Source: Beaufortia kweichowensis
Taxonomy: Eukaryota; Chordata; Actinopteri; Cypriniformes; Gastromyzontidae
DNA: 64,000 nt
Reading direction: 5' to 3'
Assembly: GCA_019155185.1 (NCBI GenBank)
Contig: CM032815.1
Location: 5,589,001-5,653,000 of the forward strand
Within the stretch, counting starts at the first letter, position 1, and every line of letters begins with the position of its first letter. Shown one piece after another: positions 26,323-39,600 of this stretch. The notes under the pieces are model-generated. The model was given only the letters and a program-made list of their open reading frames with translations. It was not told the origin of the DNA and made no database searches. A program made the position numbers and the translations under genes.

Positions 26323-28833
26323 ATATTTTCTAAGGGAGTTGTTTGCTTCTCTGCAGGTTATCCAAGCAGAGGTTCTTCTGTAATGGCAATGCCAACATGT
26401 TTGCAGCCGGAATCCTTTGAGCTTTATTAGTACGAACTTACACTGAGCACACAACCTTAAGTACACAGATTTACACACCTAAAGTACACACACAAAGTCA
26501 CACACTGAGTGCCAGCTGGAACTCCGTGAAGACTGATAGAAGAGTTAAATATCTTCTCTGTCTTTCCCCATTAAACTTTCTTGAAGACACTCCTCCAGGG
26601 GTTTGTGCTTCACCATCTCAGGTCAGCGGGTCACCGTTTTCCTCTCGTTTCTTCAGTTTGTCTCTGAATATTCATGCTGCATTTGCTTAATGTTTCGCAT
26701 TAATCTGTGAGAAGCTTCAGAGAGCAGAACGTTCTCTTTGAAAGCGGGTTCAGCGAAAGTGGGCCAGATGTAAGCGACACACGCACAATTCAGACGTGGT
26801 GCCTTTGAGATGAGGAATTCTCTTTATGAGCAAAAGACAAGAGCCAGCAGAGCTGTTCTGCTTTGGTCTTTGTTAATTCACCTTTAAATGGAAAGCTTTA
26901 GCACACCCGCTGCGTTAGATGTCCTAAGACAAGGTGTCATTTAATGACAGGTAAATCACATGGGTAAGATTCCTTTCATGAATAATTACACTAAATCCCT
27001 GAAATTTTAAATATCACTGTTTGTTTGTTCATATGTGGGTTTTTGTGATGCTGTCAGAGAGCAAAGGGTGTTGGTAAAGTATGAGACTGTAGATGAAAGT
27101 TTTTTTGATTGGTGATGATCATGCACAACATTAGTAGGATACGTTTCCAGTAAGCCTGCCATAAGCATACAGCAATAGACACGAGTTAACAGCAATAGAA
27201 ATCAGTATAAAAATATAAGAAAATAATACAAATAAAAAACTGAATTTTTCACAGTGACATTTTTAATATCTGATTAATGTCCCTTTTGATCCCATTTTTG
27301 CCCAGAGCACCAGGTCATTTCCAACCTTGTTAACTAGCAGGTGTAAACACTGTCTGTCTTTGCTGACCACTTGTGATCAGATAACCCAAAAAGCAGGTGG
27401 TAACAGGCCTGAATTTTTTTTTCTGGGTTTGACACCTGCCACACATTTCAAAGACTAAGCTTTTGAATTATACATTATTTACAACAGTCTAAAGCTGGAA
27501 CCTTCCAGGCGTCAGAGAACAATATGATCCACATATTGTCGCCGTCGTTTTCTGGAGTGTCTGTCCTGCCAGTAAACGCTGATCTTCTTTATTTGTTTCT
27601 GTTTTATAAAGCGCTGGATGAAAGACATTGAAACCCATTCAGTCGCTGCCAGGTGTGGGTGGGCCTGTAGTGAAACACACACACACACACAGACAGTCTT
27701 TAGTCTAACATGGTATGTAAATTGAAGAGACAATGACACCGGTTAAATTGGTTGTAGTGTGGCAGGAGAATTGTAATGTTGTCATGGTAATTGGGGGTGT
27801 AAGAAGATGATAAACCTTCTCATGGTGAAGTCATAGTGATTCGGAGAGGGTGCGAATTACTCCTTATCAGTCCGAGTCAGAGATGCCACATACGCACGCT
27901 CATAACCAAACCTGTAAGATGAATCATATACAGCGTTTACTTAAACACCTGTCCAGTGTGTTATCAAACTTTGATTTTATGTTATCAGTTTTGTCCAGTT
28001 CAGTTCATGGGATTGCACGTTATAACGTGATGTGTTTTATCTTAAATGTGGCATTTCCATTCCTACAGCTGCCAAGTTTTCATACAATCTTTCCCATCCT
28101 AAAACTCCTGATTTAACACATTCAGATCTGAAAGTTCAATATAACTGCTTCTGGGAGTGAAGAAAAGCCCCACAGAAGACAGACGTAGAGATTTCCCTCT
28201 ATCTTCCTGCTCTCAGCAGAGAACGCAACATCACTGTCATACTTTGGCGGCGTGTATTACAGCATCTCTGCCGTGTTAAAGACCTCCCTGACTAAAAATA
28301 GCTGTCATGTTAATCCAAGATGAAATAAATACAGCATCATTGTGCCAGAGTTATAAAAAGAACTCCTGCGTCTGCCGTGACAAAGAGGGTTGTGTCATTC
28401 AAAGCAGCTGGCACAGCACATGAAACATGAGAGAAAAGATTTGACTGACATTTATTCTTTTCCGTCATGATGGAAAATGTCATATTACTGAAACGGCATT
28501 TAAAAGAGATTAGAACCTAATCTGAAAGAAAACACTGGAGATGAATGTAATTAACAGGTATAATTGAATTCAATTCTTTTCTTCTTAAAGCGCTTTACGC
28601 ATTTCCATTTTAGAGCAGATTATCTGACTGACACAGGAGAGATTCAGTTTAGTTTTGCTTTGTTTGGAACCTTATTGTCTCTCTGATCCGGATGATAAAA
28701 TAAGGATCCTCTTAAAGGTCCTGAAGGATCTGAGCTGTTTAAGATGGAAACGCAGGGGCACCTGACTAATGACCCTGACCCTAGTGAGTGAGCTCCCTTA
28801 CCGTTTCCTGTCTATGTTTTTAAATCGAAAACT

Positions 28834-29190
28834 TGTGCATAGACTGATATTTTTTATGTCTGGACTCTATCAACAGGGCTTTGGTAAAATATAAACACAT
28901 GGTTGAATGTATGTGACCCTTTCTACATAAAATCATCTTACATAATGTAATAAACATTCTGTGAAAATATAAACTTGATATCTTTAATATTAACTGAGTA
29001 ATATTATGTCAAAGATTTCAATCATAGTGAAATTAATAGGTGAAATCAAACTTTGATGTTATCTCAGAATTAGATATTTAGACTTTAGGCTGGTTTTCAC
29101 AGACAGGGTCACATATTGGGGAAAAAATACATTTTGTGAGAATTTAGGTTTTGACTTAAAATCCCATTTCCATAATGCTGGTATTGCCCA
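28834..29190 (+). repeat. Older repeat interrupted by a MITE
   Basis: The flanks AACTTGTGCATAGACTGATA ... GGTTGAATG on the left and TTGGGGAAAAAATACATTTTG ... ATTGCCCATATG on the right align with the continuous stretch at 37127-37275, once the 202-bp insert at 28912-29113 and one target copy are removed. The left flank also carries about 22 extra bases absent from the other copy. Confidence 0.75.
28912..29113 (+). mobile_element. 202-bp non-autonomous DNA element with TA target duplication
   Basis: It starts TGTGACCCTTTCTA and ends TGTGTCTGT-related AGACAGGGTCACA, giving imperfect terminal inverted repeats (TGTGACCCT plus further matches). It is flanked by TA on both sides (28910-28911 and 29114-29115). 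The empty copy near 37190 has a single TA at the matching place. TA duplication suggests mobilisation by a Tc1/mariner-type transposase; the element itself encodes nothing. Partial or rearranged relatives are at 1-112 and 42300-42552. Confidence 0.75.
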
Positions 29191-29552
29191 TATGTATGTT
29201 ACCAGCTTTTCCAACAGGTGGTCATCTTTTGTTTGTGTTTGTGTTTTTTGGTTTTAACCAATAGACCCATCCGTGAGGTTTTGATCTTTTGGCCTTATAT
29301 TTGATTATAATAAGAATTTGCAGGTTGACCAGAATGAATGCAAAATGTGTCATTTTCCTACATGAGCTTGTGTTTCCACTTTGCATGAGTTTGAATAGAA
29401 GTCAGTGAAGCACTAAAGTCTAGTTTGAGTTTGGAGCAGAGCCAGACAGAGAGAAAGGATTGATGTGAATTTCTGTTGTACGGCCCTCACCTCCAATCAC
29501 AGTCTGGAGAGAAAAAAGTAAAGATGCCATTACTTTTCTCATTATATAGAAA

Positions 29553-30353
<801 letters not shown>

Positions 30354-30534
30354 ATATGTTTTCAGCTGTTATTGATCGGTCAGCCCTGATGGAAATGTGC
30401 TTTTACTGGCCGCTGCCGGTGGAGATGGTTCAGGCTCTTGGATGCTGTCAGACGCTTTTGCAACGGAATGAAGAAAAATGAGATGAATAGATTGCAGCGG
30501 TCGGGGGGGTTTAAAATCGTTTGCTTTACCGCTC

Positions 30535-30715
30535 GCTGGCAGTCGTCATGGAGCTAAATGAATACTGACATATTTATATTTATTTAAATTAAAGTTGTTG
30601 TGGCACGGTTAGTGACAGGATGATCTTATTTACATAGCAATTAGCAGGTTTATTAAGCGCTTTTTCTGTTGATTAATATAATTAGAGCCTGCTGATAAGC
30701 CAATGAGAGAGTGAG
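30535..30715. promoter_or_regulatory. Candidate conserved non-coding block
   Basis: Non-repetitive sequence after the microsatellite, containing AGCTAAATGAATACTGACAT, ATTTACATAGCAATTAGCAG and TGATTAATATAATTAGAGCC. Clustered TAAT/ATTA cores suggest a homeodomain-responsive element; untested. Confidence 0.2.
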
Positions 30716-32331
30716 AGGCAGAGATGGATGATTATAAAAAGGAAAAAATCCAGATTACCGAGGCAGAACGAAACGAGTCCCCCATATTAAACCGTTTCCT
30801 TACGGCTAAACGAATTTCTCACCTCTCCAATTACTTTTTTCTGCCACAAAGGACAATATTTTCACCTTTAAGACGAGGAGTGTGTGTGAATGTGTGTGTG
30901 TACCGCCAGGATACGGCTGAAACATTGAAGGCCTTTTAATAAAATGACCTATAATTGTCCGTCCTCCCCGGCAGCCTCGTCTCTAAAACGCTCTGATGGA
31001 TGGCCGTGTCGGTCTCTGCCTGCAGATCTGTCCCTTATGGACCCTTCTGAGAAAAGCGCCCGCCCCCCCACCGCCGTCTCACCTTCCGCCCCGGTCAACT
31101 CCCCTCACCCTGAGCATCTCTGCCCTTCATCAGCCTCACGCCGCCATGGTAACAATGGACATGCCAAGGTCTCTTATAGAATATGCATCAGCTCATCTCT
31201 GCCCTGGTTGGTTAAGGAACACAAGGCTCATGAATATTTACATAAGAAGCACAGGTGTTTCTTTACACTGTGAAGGGAAATGTAGATTTAAGTCTCTTGA
31301 ATTTCTTTTAATTGATTATTTTAGCGTGTGATAATTGGCTGATCTTGATTGCAGTAATTTGAATGCAGTCTGTCTCATCCGTGTTATTGAGCATCTGTTG
31401 GAAAATTGTCATTTCTGGTAGGTGAAATAGTCAGCAGATTTGCAGTCTCCAGCTTCTGAATATTGATTACTGCCCGAGACAGTGTGTGAGATCTAAGTCT
31501 TCTCTGTTGTAGATATTTCTCTTGAGGAAAAGACCCTGAAATCTCACAGCTGTTTTTGTTAAAGTTTCAGAAGAGATCTCACCAATTTCACTAGATTTCC
31601 CAAGTCTGCGAGTCGAATGTCAATCAAATTTCTAATCAAATTGACCAAAATCAAGATTATTTTGCACACACAATCTACATTCATTTTACAGCTCCATACT
31701 CCAACATCTCTATACGTAAATAAAACACAACTGATCAGGTCTGTAAAAGCTATGAAAGCTCTTTCGTAAACAGACCTGATCAGTAACATTTTCCTCTGGT
31801 AATGATTTGTAAAGCTGTGTTTAATTGAATAAATGTTTCTTAATGTTTTAAAGTTTTCATTAGTTGATGTTTCAAAATGTTTTAATGAAAGAATATTTGA
31901 ATTTGAGTAAAAGAACAGGGACTCTACCTGTTTATGAGACACACAGGAAGTAGATTTTTGTATCTCTCAGATGTGTGTGGCAAGCTTTTTGCAGAGCCGT
32001 AATGCTCGGGAATACGAGCGACCTGATGCCGGATCAGATAAGAGATCATTCATTCATGCGTTACATCCTCACCCTGAGCCAATAAGACTGGAATTCCTCT
32101 GCGTTCATCTCCTGGGCCTCTCTGAAATCTATCCGGCCCAGTCAGGCTGGATTACATCTTCTGTACTTGTTCAAATACAAATCTGTAAATATGTTTCTCT
32201 TTCAGAAAGGTGAATTATTAATATTAGCGCTGCAATGCCTGGAAAGGGTGATGTATTTTTGAAGAGGAGGAGAGTGAGGGTTTTCATGCACACTGCTAAC
32301 CTACATTTAACTGAAAATAAATCTGGAATTC

Positions 32332-32528
32332 TGTGTGTGTGTGTTTGTGTGTGTGGTTTCTGGCTGTAGTCTGTTGCTTCAGATTCGGGTAATGAAATGT
32401 GTGTGTGGTGGTTAGATTTGGTTGCAAGTGCAGTTTTGGTGTGAGCGTGTGTGTGTGTGTGTGTAAGTAATTGTGTGTGAGCGAGTGCATGTGTGTGTGC
32501 GTGTGTGTGTGTGTGTGTGTGTGAGCGA

Positions 32529-32571
<43 letters not shown>

Positions 32572-32778
32572 GCGTGTGTGTGTGTGTGTGTGGCGAGTGT
32601 GTGTGTGTGTGAGCTGAGCCGTGTGTGTGTGTGTGGCCAGTGTGTGTGTGTGCGAGAGTGTGTGTGTGTGTGAGCGAGTGTGTGTGTGTGTGTGTGTGAG
32701 TGTGTGTGTGTGTGTGAGCGAGTGTGTGTGTGTGTGAGCGATTGTGTGTGTGAGCGAGTGTGTTTTGTGTGTGTGAGC

Positions 32779-32826
<48 letters not shown>

Positions 32827-32877
32827 CGAGTTTGTGTGTGTGAGCGAGTGTGTGTGTGAGGCGAGTGTGTGTTTGTT
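32332..32877 (+). repeat. Compound (TG)n repeat with GAGCGAG spacers
   Basis: Densest from 32437. TG runs of 10-44 bp are separated again and again by GAGCGAG, GGCGAG or GAGCGATT, giving a higher-order repeat. Read on the minus strand it translates to THTHTH-type strings, which are not genes. Its RNA would be a long (UG)n tract 1.3 kb before exon B. Confidence 0.95.
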
Positions 32878-33557
32878 TCCACAATGTATGTAATAAAACC
32901 TGAAATCACTTACATTGTGAGATGTTTTAACAATTTAAATGGCCTAATAAAGAGAGTAAATAATGCTTTAATTAAAGGATAGTTTGGGTTATAAAATATT
33001 CTTCTCTCAGTATGAATTAGAGGTCAATAGGAAATCCTTGTGGTAATAGAAATCCCAGCATGTGTATTAGTGTGTGTCTAATTCTGAGATCCTCATGAGT
33101 AATCAAACACATTGATCTGTCTTTTACCATCTCTTAAATACACATACAAGCTTTATGAGCTCTGTTTCTTGTATGGCTCAGGCAGTAAAGCTAATGTATT
33201 GTTTGTGTGTGTTGTTGAATGTAAATACTGTAGTAGTGCGGTTGATCTCGCAGCTGTCAGAACGCATTTCTCTAGACTCTTTCTCTCCTCCTCTTTTATT
33301 AATGCTGCAGTTTCTCTAGTAAATTATTCACACTTCTGTCTGTATGGTGTTTTCCTCATCTCATCTCGCCTGTATGATGCAGTTTGTTCTACAAGAGATG
33401 TTTAAAATCACATTGACATACCTGACAAGTTCAGTTTCACCCCATGGGTTATTTTTGTGGGTTAAAGAGTTTACCTAAAAATAATAATTCTGTTATTATT
33501 TCCTATAAACCCACACTTGGGAGTTACTTGCTTCTCATTGGGCAGAATGTTGAGGGA

Positions 33558-33625
33558 CTGACAGCCTCAGTCACCATTTACTTTCATTCTACACAGTATA
33601 AGTGAATGGTGACTGGGGTTGTCAG
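33558..33625. repeat. Foldback with 24-bp arms, 0.5 kb upstream of exon B
   Basis: 33558-33581 and 33602-33625 are reverse complements at 21 of 24 positions (core CAGTCACCATT / AATGGTGACTG) with a 20-nt loop. It lies in repeat-like sequence from about 33455 (GTTTACCTAAAAATAATAAT) that recalls fish MITE ends. Confidence 0.7.
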
Positions 33626-34144
33626 CTTAAAACATCTCTTTTAATCAAAACATTTAAATCATAGTGTAGTTATTACACGCTTCTGATTTGAGCTGGGATG
33701 CTTATATTAGTGACACGGGTTCAAGCCCAGGATTCATGATATTTACCTGTAAGCCTGTTTAGAACACACCATGGCCCTGACATACCTGAGTGTGTGTTTA
33801 TGTGTGTGCGTACATATCCATCGCCCTCATGCTGGGATTCCCCGCTGTGCTGGACGGTCTGTCTGTTACACTCAGACAGCTCCTCATGTTACCTAGCGAC
33901 CGTATCCTGGAGGCAAGCAGCAGACGGACACATGGACCGCTTTGTCTCCCTCTGAGACACTCTCTCATTTTCTGGTGTTTCTGTGTTTGCCTTAGATCAC
34001 TTCAAGCACAAAAATAATTTTCCCCATGCATTTGTACCATCGAGCCAGGAAACAAAAGTTACAACCAGAGATTTGTTTGTACTGTATATATATATGAATA
34101 AAAGTTCTGTGACTCATGACCATTTTGTTGTTGTTTTTTTCCAG

Positions 34145-34193
34145 GTAGAAGATGCCATGCTAATGTTTGATAAAACTACAAACAGACATAGAG
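34145..34193 (+). CDS. msi2: msi2 exon B: middle of RRM2
   Basis: This 49-nt exon encodes VEDAMLMFDKTTNRHR plus the first base of a glycine codon. It supplies the second and third beta strands of RRM2 and the arginine that opens the RNP1 octamer. VEDAM marks Musashi-2 rather than Musashi-1. The acceptor is TTTTTTTCCAG and the donor AGAG|GTGAGA. It enters in phase 0 and leaves in phase 1, so skipping it alone would shift the reading frame; skipping it together with exon C (132 nt in all) would keep the frame but remove the core of RRM2. It is small, isolated between 25-kb and 17-kb introns, and flanked by repeats on both sides. Confidence 0.96.
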
Positions 34194-34591
34194 GTGAGAG
34201 AATCTGATTTTTGCATTTGATACTGTAGTAGATGTTTGAGTGGTTTGTAATGATGTGAATGACAAACTGTGTGTGTGTCTGGGATGCTGACATGAACTGT
34301 CTGCTTTCTGTCTCTCTGATCTTCTCTTTATCTGAAATTAGAGGTGCACTTTGGTATGAAAGGCATATCGTCCAGATGTCTATACAGCTGCATAGAAGCA
34401 CTCTAATGTACTTTGACTGCATTACTGTTCTGTACTGTTTCTGTCCTCACTGAGAAAATTACAGTCAATCAGAGCACATTTGACGTATTGACTTAAACAG
34501 AACTGTGGAAAGAAGTTTTGGACCAAGTTTCACCTTTTGTATTATTTACAAGGTGAAAATCAAAAGTCACAGACTAATAGCCCAAATACAT

Positions 34592-34811
34592 CAAGAATAA
34601 TAACTATAATGATAACTATATGTGCGCCACACCAAGAGATATTATGTTTATTGAAAGCTTGTGTGATGCAGTTTCACATTTTAAAAGCACTTTAAATTCA
34701 AATTCATTCAGATTGGATGTCAATGTTTTATCGTTTGTCATTGTTATAGTTGTTGTCTATTCTTTGCTATTCTCTTAAACTAGAACTTTATCTTTATAGT
34801 TATTGTTCTTG
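34592..34811. mobile_element. Inverted-repeat element, 0.4 kb downstream of exon B
   Basis: Arms at 34592-34614 and 34789-34811 are reverse complements at 21 of 23 positions (AATAACTATAATGATA against TATCTTTATAGTTATT). CACACCAAG beside the left arm and CTTGGTGTGACTT beside the right arm add to the symmetry. The sequence recalls a common cyprinid DNA-element family; it has no coding capacity. Confidence 0.65.
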
Positions 34812-35203
34812 GTGTGACTTGGTCTTAAACTGCATTCTGTACTATTTAAAGTGTAGTTGCCGGACAAGTGACAACCTGAAGGATAATGTTTTTGATGAAG
34901 GTTTTGGAAAATCTCGCTTGCCTTAACACAAATGATTTAAAATCAGAAAATCATTTGTTACTTTCATATAATGAGTTGGTAATCTTCTGTTCTTTTGATC
35001 ATAATTAAAGGAACAAGTACATTACAGAGCGTTTCAGAAAGAGAAAGTTTGTGTAAACGTGTAAAGCAGTGCAAATATATTGCACACACACATTCATACA
35101 TTCTATGAACATATACATTATACACAAACTATCTTCTTTCTCTCTGATTCTTGCTCGTGTCCTTCATGCCCTCCAGGTGACTGCTAAACTGCTGCTTAAA
35201 GAT

Positions 35204-35351
<148 letters not shown>

Positions 35352-35599
35352 GAGACTGCAGCAGAATCTCTCTGGCATTTGCAGGCTGAAATGAGGATGA
35401 TTGTGTTGGAAATTGAGCTCCAAAGCTCCATCAGTCCCGCTGCCCCAGTGAATTGTGGGAACATGCCTCGGCTCTCCTGTGGGCGTGTGGATCAGGGATG
35501 TTATTCAGACATTGAAGGGGTTTTGTGGCAGGATTTCATGCTGTTAATTACAGATGTAATGGTGTGATTTTCATCAGAGCTCTGCTGGTCGCTTTTGTG

Positions 35600-35800
35600 A
35601 GCCGGTTGTGTGCAGTTACAGTGAATACCCAACGGGCATCCAGCCCCGGCTCGGGCAGAACACACACTGCGCTTGAAATAACATGCCGTCGTAGAGACAA
35701 GCATTTATGGTTTATTTTTAAAATTGCGTCTCATACAATATGGAAAAGCGCATTTCGCGCTTGTATTTATTGCTGAAGTTTATATATGATTTTTCAGCTT
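35600..35800. promoter_or_regulatory. Candidate conserved non-coding block
   Basis: Unique-looking sequence with CAGTTACAGTGAATACCCAA, GACAAGCATTTATGGTTTAT and GAAAAGCGCATTTCGCGC; the last contains a small GCGCATTTCGCGC near-palindrome. Offered on texture only. Confidence 0.15.
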
Positions 35801-37126
35801 AAAAGACTTATAATCCATTCCCTTTTTTTCCCATCGAACATACGTCTGATGGAAGGTGGTGTGGCCAGAGTTATTTTAGTGTAGATTATTATTTTGGCCG
35901 TTTTAATGCAGTGCTGACAGTGGCAAAGACGGGACATCAGTTCTCACGATTCCACTTTAAGCTTTCCCTTTAAATCGATCTGTTTCAAACGCATTTTTCT
36001 CATACAGACTTTTTCCCTTTCAATGAAAGATGCAGTCACACCTGTAATTCCCATGGCAGACGTTCTAGCTCTTTTTTTCTGGGCCAATTTTTCTGAATAT
36101 AAAAGCCTACCGAGATGATGAAAGCCGGTGTAACGTCACGGATGCTGATATTCCCGCTCAACAGGCTTCAGAAGAAGCGTTTGATTACAGCTGGAACTTT
36201 GCGATTTTCAAATGATGTAAGTAAAAGTAACAGCGTCTCAGTTTGATCAACAGAGAGCATAAATTATGATTTTTATTGTTTAGCAGCATAAAGAAAAGAA
36301 AGAGAGAGAGAGCAGGTGTTCGGCTGAGTTAGGAATTCTTGGCCGTGGACGAGGTTTTGTTTTGTGTTTCCTGGGTGCCGGAGAGGACGGGTTTGTTCCT
36401 GAAAGACGAACAGAAGGGTGTATTGTGTGTGTCTGTAATCTGCTTACCTGGATCGTGCTTTCTGGGTCCCCAGCCTGTGTGTGTCTGTTTGCCTCTGATA
36501 ACTTTGTGCCCTTTTACTGTATTTATGTGCTAGTTCTTTGTAAGTTGTATCATTGATATTCTGCTTTCATTCGGACTGTAGCGACAGTCAGATTTATAAT
36601 CAAGAGCGGGACAGTTTTAGCTCTCAGTGTCATTTATCAGAAATACTCGTTTGTTCTCTCTTCATCTTGCTCTCCCATCATTTCTGAATTCTTCAACAGC
36701 GTGTGATTGCCACTACAGGATATATGGCCTGTTTACCAAATCTGTTCGCTTCAGTGCCCAGAGTAAACATTTGCAGTCTGTTTTTCTTTACCCAGTCATC
36801 GTCACCATTTGAAATAAGGAATGAATGAATGGGGTGCTATATACACCGTAGATCATTCAGAATTGTTTAGAATTGGGCAATTCCATTTAAATGTCAACCT
36901 TACCATGAAAAACGTTTTCACCAAATGGTTTCATCATAATGATAGCTTAAATGTCAATATTTGATAGTTTAAATACCCATGTGAGGTCTCTGAAGTTTTT
37001 AAAGCATCATTTTTCATAGTCAGGTAAAGTGCTGCTTTCAGAATTGTCACATCCATAACAGTCCATATTCCTCATAAATGGGCACATAAAGAATCATCTC
37101 TTTTCCATTTGTTGAGTATAGATAAC

Positions 37127-37275
37127 TTGTGCATAGAGTAATATTTTTGATGTTTAGTAAAATATAAACAAATGGTTGAATATATTGGTAATAAATACAT
37201 TCTGTGAGAATTTAGATTTCAAATTTTAGCTGAAAATATCACATCCATAACGCTAAAATTGCCCAAATGATAAAA
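37127..37275 (+). repeat. Unoccupied copy of the repeat found at 28834-29190
   Basis: ATAACTTGTGCATAGAGTAA, AATATAAACAAATGGTTGAA, ATTCTGTGAGAATTTAG and CACATCCATAACGCTAAAAT run continuously and correspond to both flanks of the MITE at 28912-29113. At the insertion point it reads GAATATATTGG, matching GAATG-TA-TTGG of the occupied copy in length. Related sequence also appears at 37045-37080. Confidence 0.75.
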
Positions 37276-38276
37276 TCTGTAAAGGTTTGTCTGGCGGTAC
37301 CTCAGATACAGTAAAAGAGAAGCAGGCTTTACACAGCTTTGTAGCAGCACACGCGTCTTTCTATCCAGTTTCCTTTAGATCTTGGTTACAATTGGGTTTT
37401 GGAGAATACTGACTGTGTGGTCGAGCCGTGTTTTCAGAATATAAAAAATTGCATTTCAGTTGTCATTGTATGTAACCTTTGACCTTGTAATCTCCTAAAG
37501 CTAATGTATATGTTGTGTATATATAGCGAAAACTTGTGGGAGGGAATCAGGGACTTTAACACAGGTTAAACTCTGTGAGATTGAGGCCAGCATCAGGAAC
37601 GCTGAGTCCACCGTGTATTCGGTTTATCAAATACATGCTTGTGCCAATATATTACATTCTGTATCTGTAATAGCTTACTGACCTGTCCGGTATACCCCGT
37701 CAAATCCCTGTCTGACAAAATCCGGTTATGCCATTTGAGGAATTAACTGTATGTGTGCTATGGAGAAAGTGCATTATGTTAATAGAGATATGACTTATAT
37801 GTCTGAGGCTTTGTGTTGATGTGTACAAAAGTGATAGGGTTGTCAGAGATGAAATCTGTTAATATTTTGTTAGTGTTTTTAAATGAGGAGAAATCCAGAG
37901 TGTTTTCTAGAGAAATAATTCCTACCGTGTGTTATAACTTTTCCAAGACGCGTATTCAGAGAAAACCGTAGCTGGCAGATGACAGATTGTCCTCTAAATG
38001 ATGCTAGACAGTCATTTGAAGCAGTGAGAGGGACAGTGGTCATGACATGGTCCAGTCTGCACAGCTGTCCAATTATAAAATGGTGTTTGTCTGTTTTGAG
38101 TGTAAACCTATTGTCCATCTGTTGATCGAGAAGTGTGCAAATATTAGGCGGTGGAAGTGCACGTTCAGTCTGTGGGGAGCTGTTTTCTTATTAAACAAGT
38201 GCTGGCAGCTTCTCAGGGCAAATCTTATAAATTTCTAATGCAGTGAGCGTCACCAACAGCTGTTTCCTGCCATCAG

Positions 38277-38280
<4 letters not shown>

Positions 38281-38310
<30 letters not shown>
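38281..38310 (+). repeat. (GA)15 microsatellite
   Basis: Pure GA tract of 30 bp. Confidence 0.97.
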
Positions 38311-38313
<3 letters not shown>

Positions 38314-38558
38314 TACACACCTCCTGTACACATCTGATTCCAAGATACAGTATTGCCAAAGTATCAGTAAAGAGAAATAAACCAGATGACATTTATATAT
38401 ATCGTGTTAAATCTCCTGATCTCTATGATTTAAAATTGCAGCTTCTTTTTTAGTAGTTTAATAATATACATTATTATCTGTATTGTTTTAAAATTGTTTC
38501 AGATGTATCTATTTCTCTGAGTTACGGTATAGTGTTCCTACTTCAAGGAATGTTTCAC

Positions 38559-38592
38559 GGTGCTCTGAAATACTTAATTCTGATTGGCCATT
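38559..38592 (+). repeat. Dispersed repeat motif, copy 2
   Basis: Shares CTTAATTCTGATTGGC with 7514-7530; the surrounding similarity is patchy. Confidence 0.4.
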
Positions 38593-39329
38593 ATTAACAT
38601 TCCCAGGTTTGAATTCTCAGGAAGGTTTGTTTACAGGTCGTTACAGATAAGCAAATAAAAACATTTTGATCTAAAGTCACATTGTAAACAATTTGAAACA
38701 TCTCACAATTTTCTAGTGTCTTGTTGCATCTGAATTATTCAGTTAATGTTTTGTGAAATTATAGAACAGACTGAGACTTGAAGAGGCTTCAAATTTTTAT
38801 AGTGCATATTCCTAAATGTTTAAAACAAAAAGTTTTTAAGTCACAACCTATTTTAAGATGTGTGCTATTATTCAAAATGCTAGTGTAAACTCTCTTTTCT
38901 TATCACTTGGAGAACAGCGAGTGTATGTTTAGCGCTTGTCTCTGCTGTGAGGAGTCAGAAAGCTCCAGGTGCTTCTGCAGGAGACAGATGTGTCAGATGA
39001 AGGAGAATTAAGAGGATTGGACAGCAGTCATCAACTCTTATGGACCTGTTGTGTAGAACCCTGATAGACGAATCAGATCCAGATGACAGAAGCAGCTCAG
39101 AGCTGTCAGACTATCAGGTTCAACAGATTTTCCAAACACTAAGCTTATATTTGCACACTGATTCTGAATCCATAATTACATTGTTAAACTGACTCATTGT
39201 ACCGACTCCGAAAGAGACGTTAACATTATCATCTCTCTCTGTTGTTGATAACAGTAATATTGTTCTTCAAAGATGAGCTGAACTGACAGGCTGTCAATCA
39301 CTCTCAGATTTTATCTTATCTGTTGGCAT

Positions 39330-39600
39330 GGCAATAGCGACGTTCTGCTAATTGAGCCGAACGTGGCGTCTCTTGCGCGCGTCTCACGCTTGTCAGCGGT
39401 TGGGTTTAGATTGATGGGCTCGTGGATTGTGTGTGTGGTCTCTGTGGGATCTCCCCCTCGATGTCATTTACATTTTGACGAGGATGCTCTCGACTCGCCC
39501 GTTTGTCATGTAAGAGCAATTCAGGGAAAATCAATCGTATTCCACAGCGCAAAATTGAGTCACAGCAGCTATTAAGCAGTTTGATTGTACGTACGGTGAG
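39330..39600. promoter_or_regulatory. Candidate conserved non-coding block
   Basis: Non-repetitive, less AT-rich than its surroundings, with GACGTTCTGCTAATTGAGCC, ATGTCATTTACATTTTGACG and CAGCTATTAAGCAGTTTGAT. Short overlapping open frames are present on both strands but none shows a recognisable domain. Confidence 0.15.

Noticed and set aside
32171..32909. Minus-strand frames of 165-237 codons rich in Thr-His
   Set aside because: Translation of the CA strand of the TG compound repeat; no coding signal beyond the repeat.
33700..33750. Another tRNA-like B box (GGTTCAAGCCC)
   Set aside because: No A box or SINE tail could be found at proper distance; a single motif match is not enough.
36084..36104. 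CCAAT plus TATAAAA
   Set aside because: The two motifs are only about 10 bp apart, which is too close for the usual promoter arrangement.
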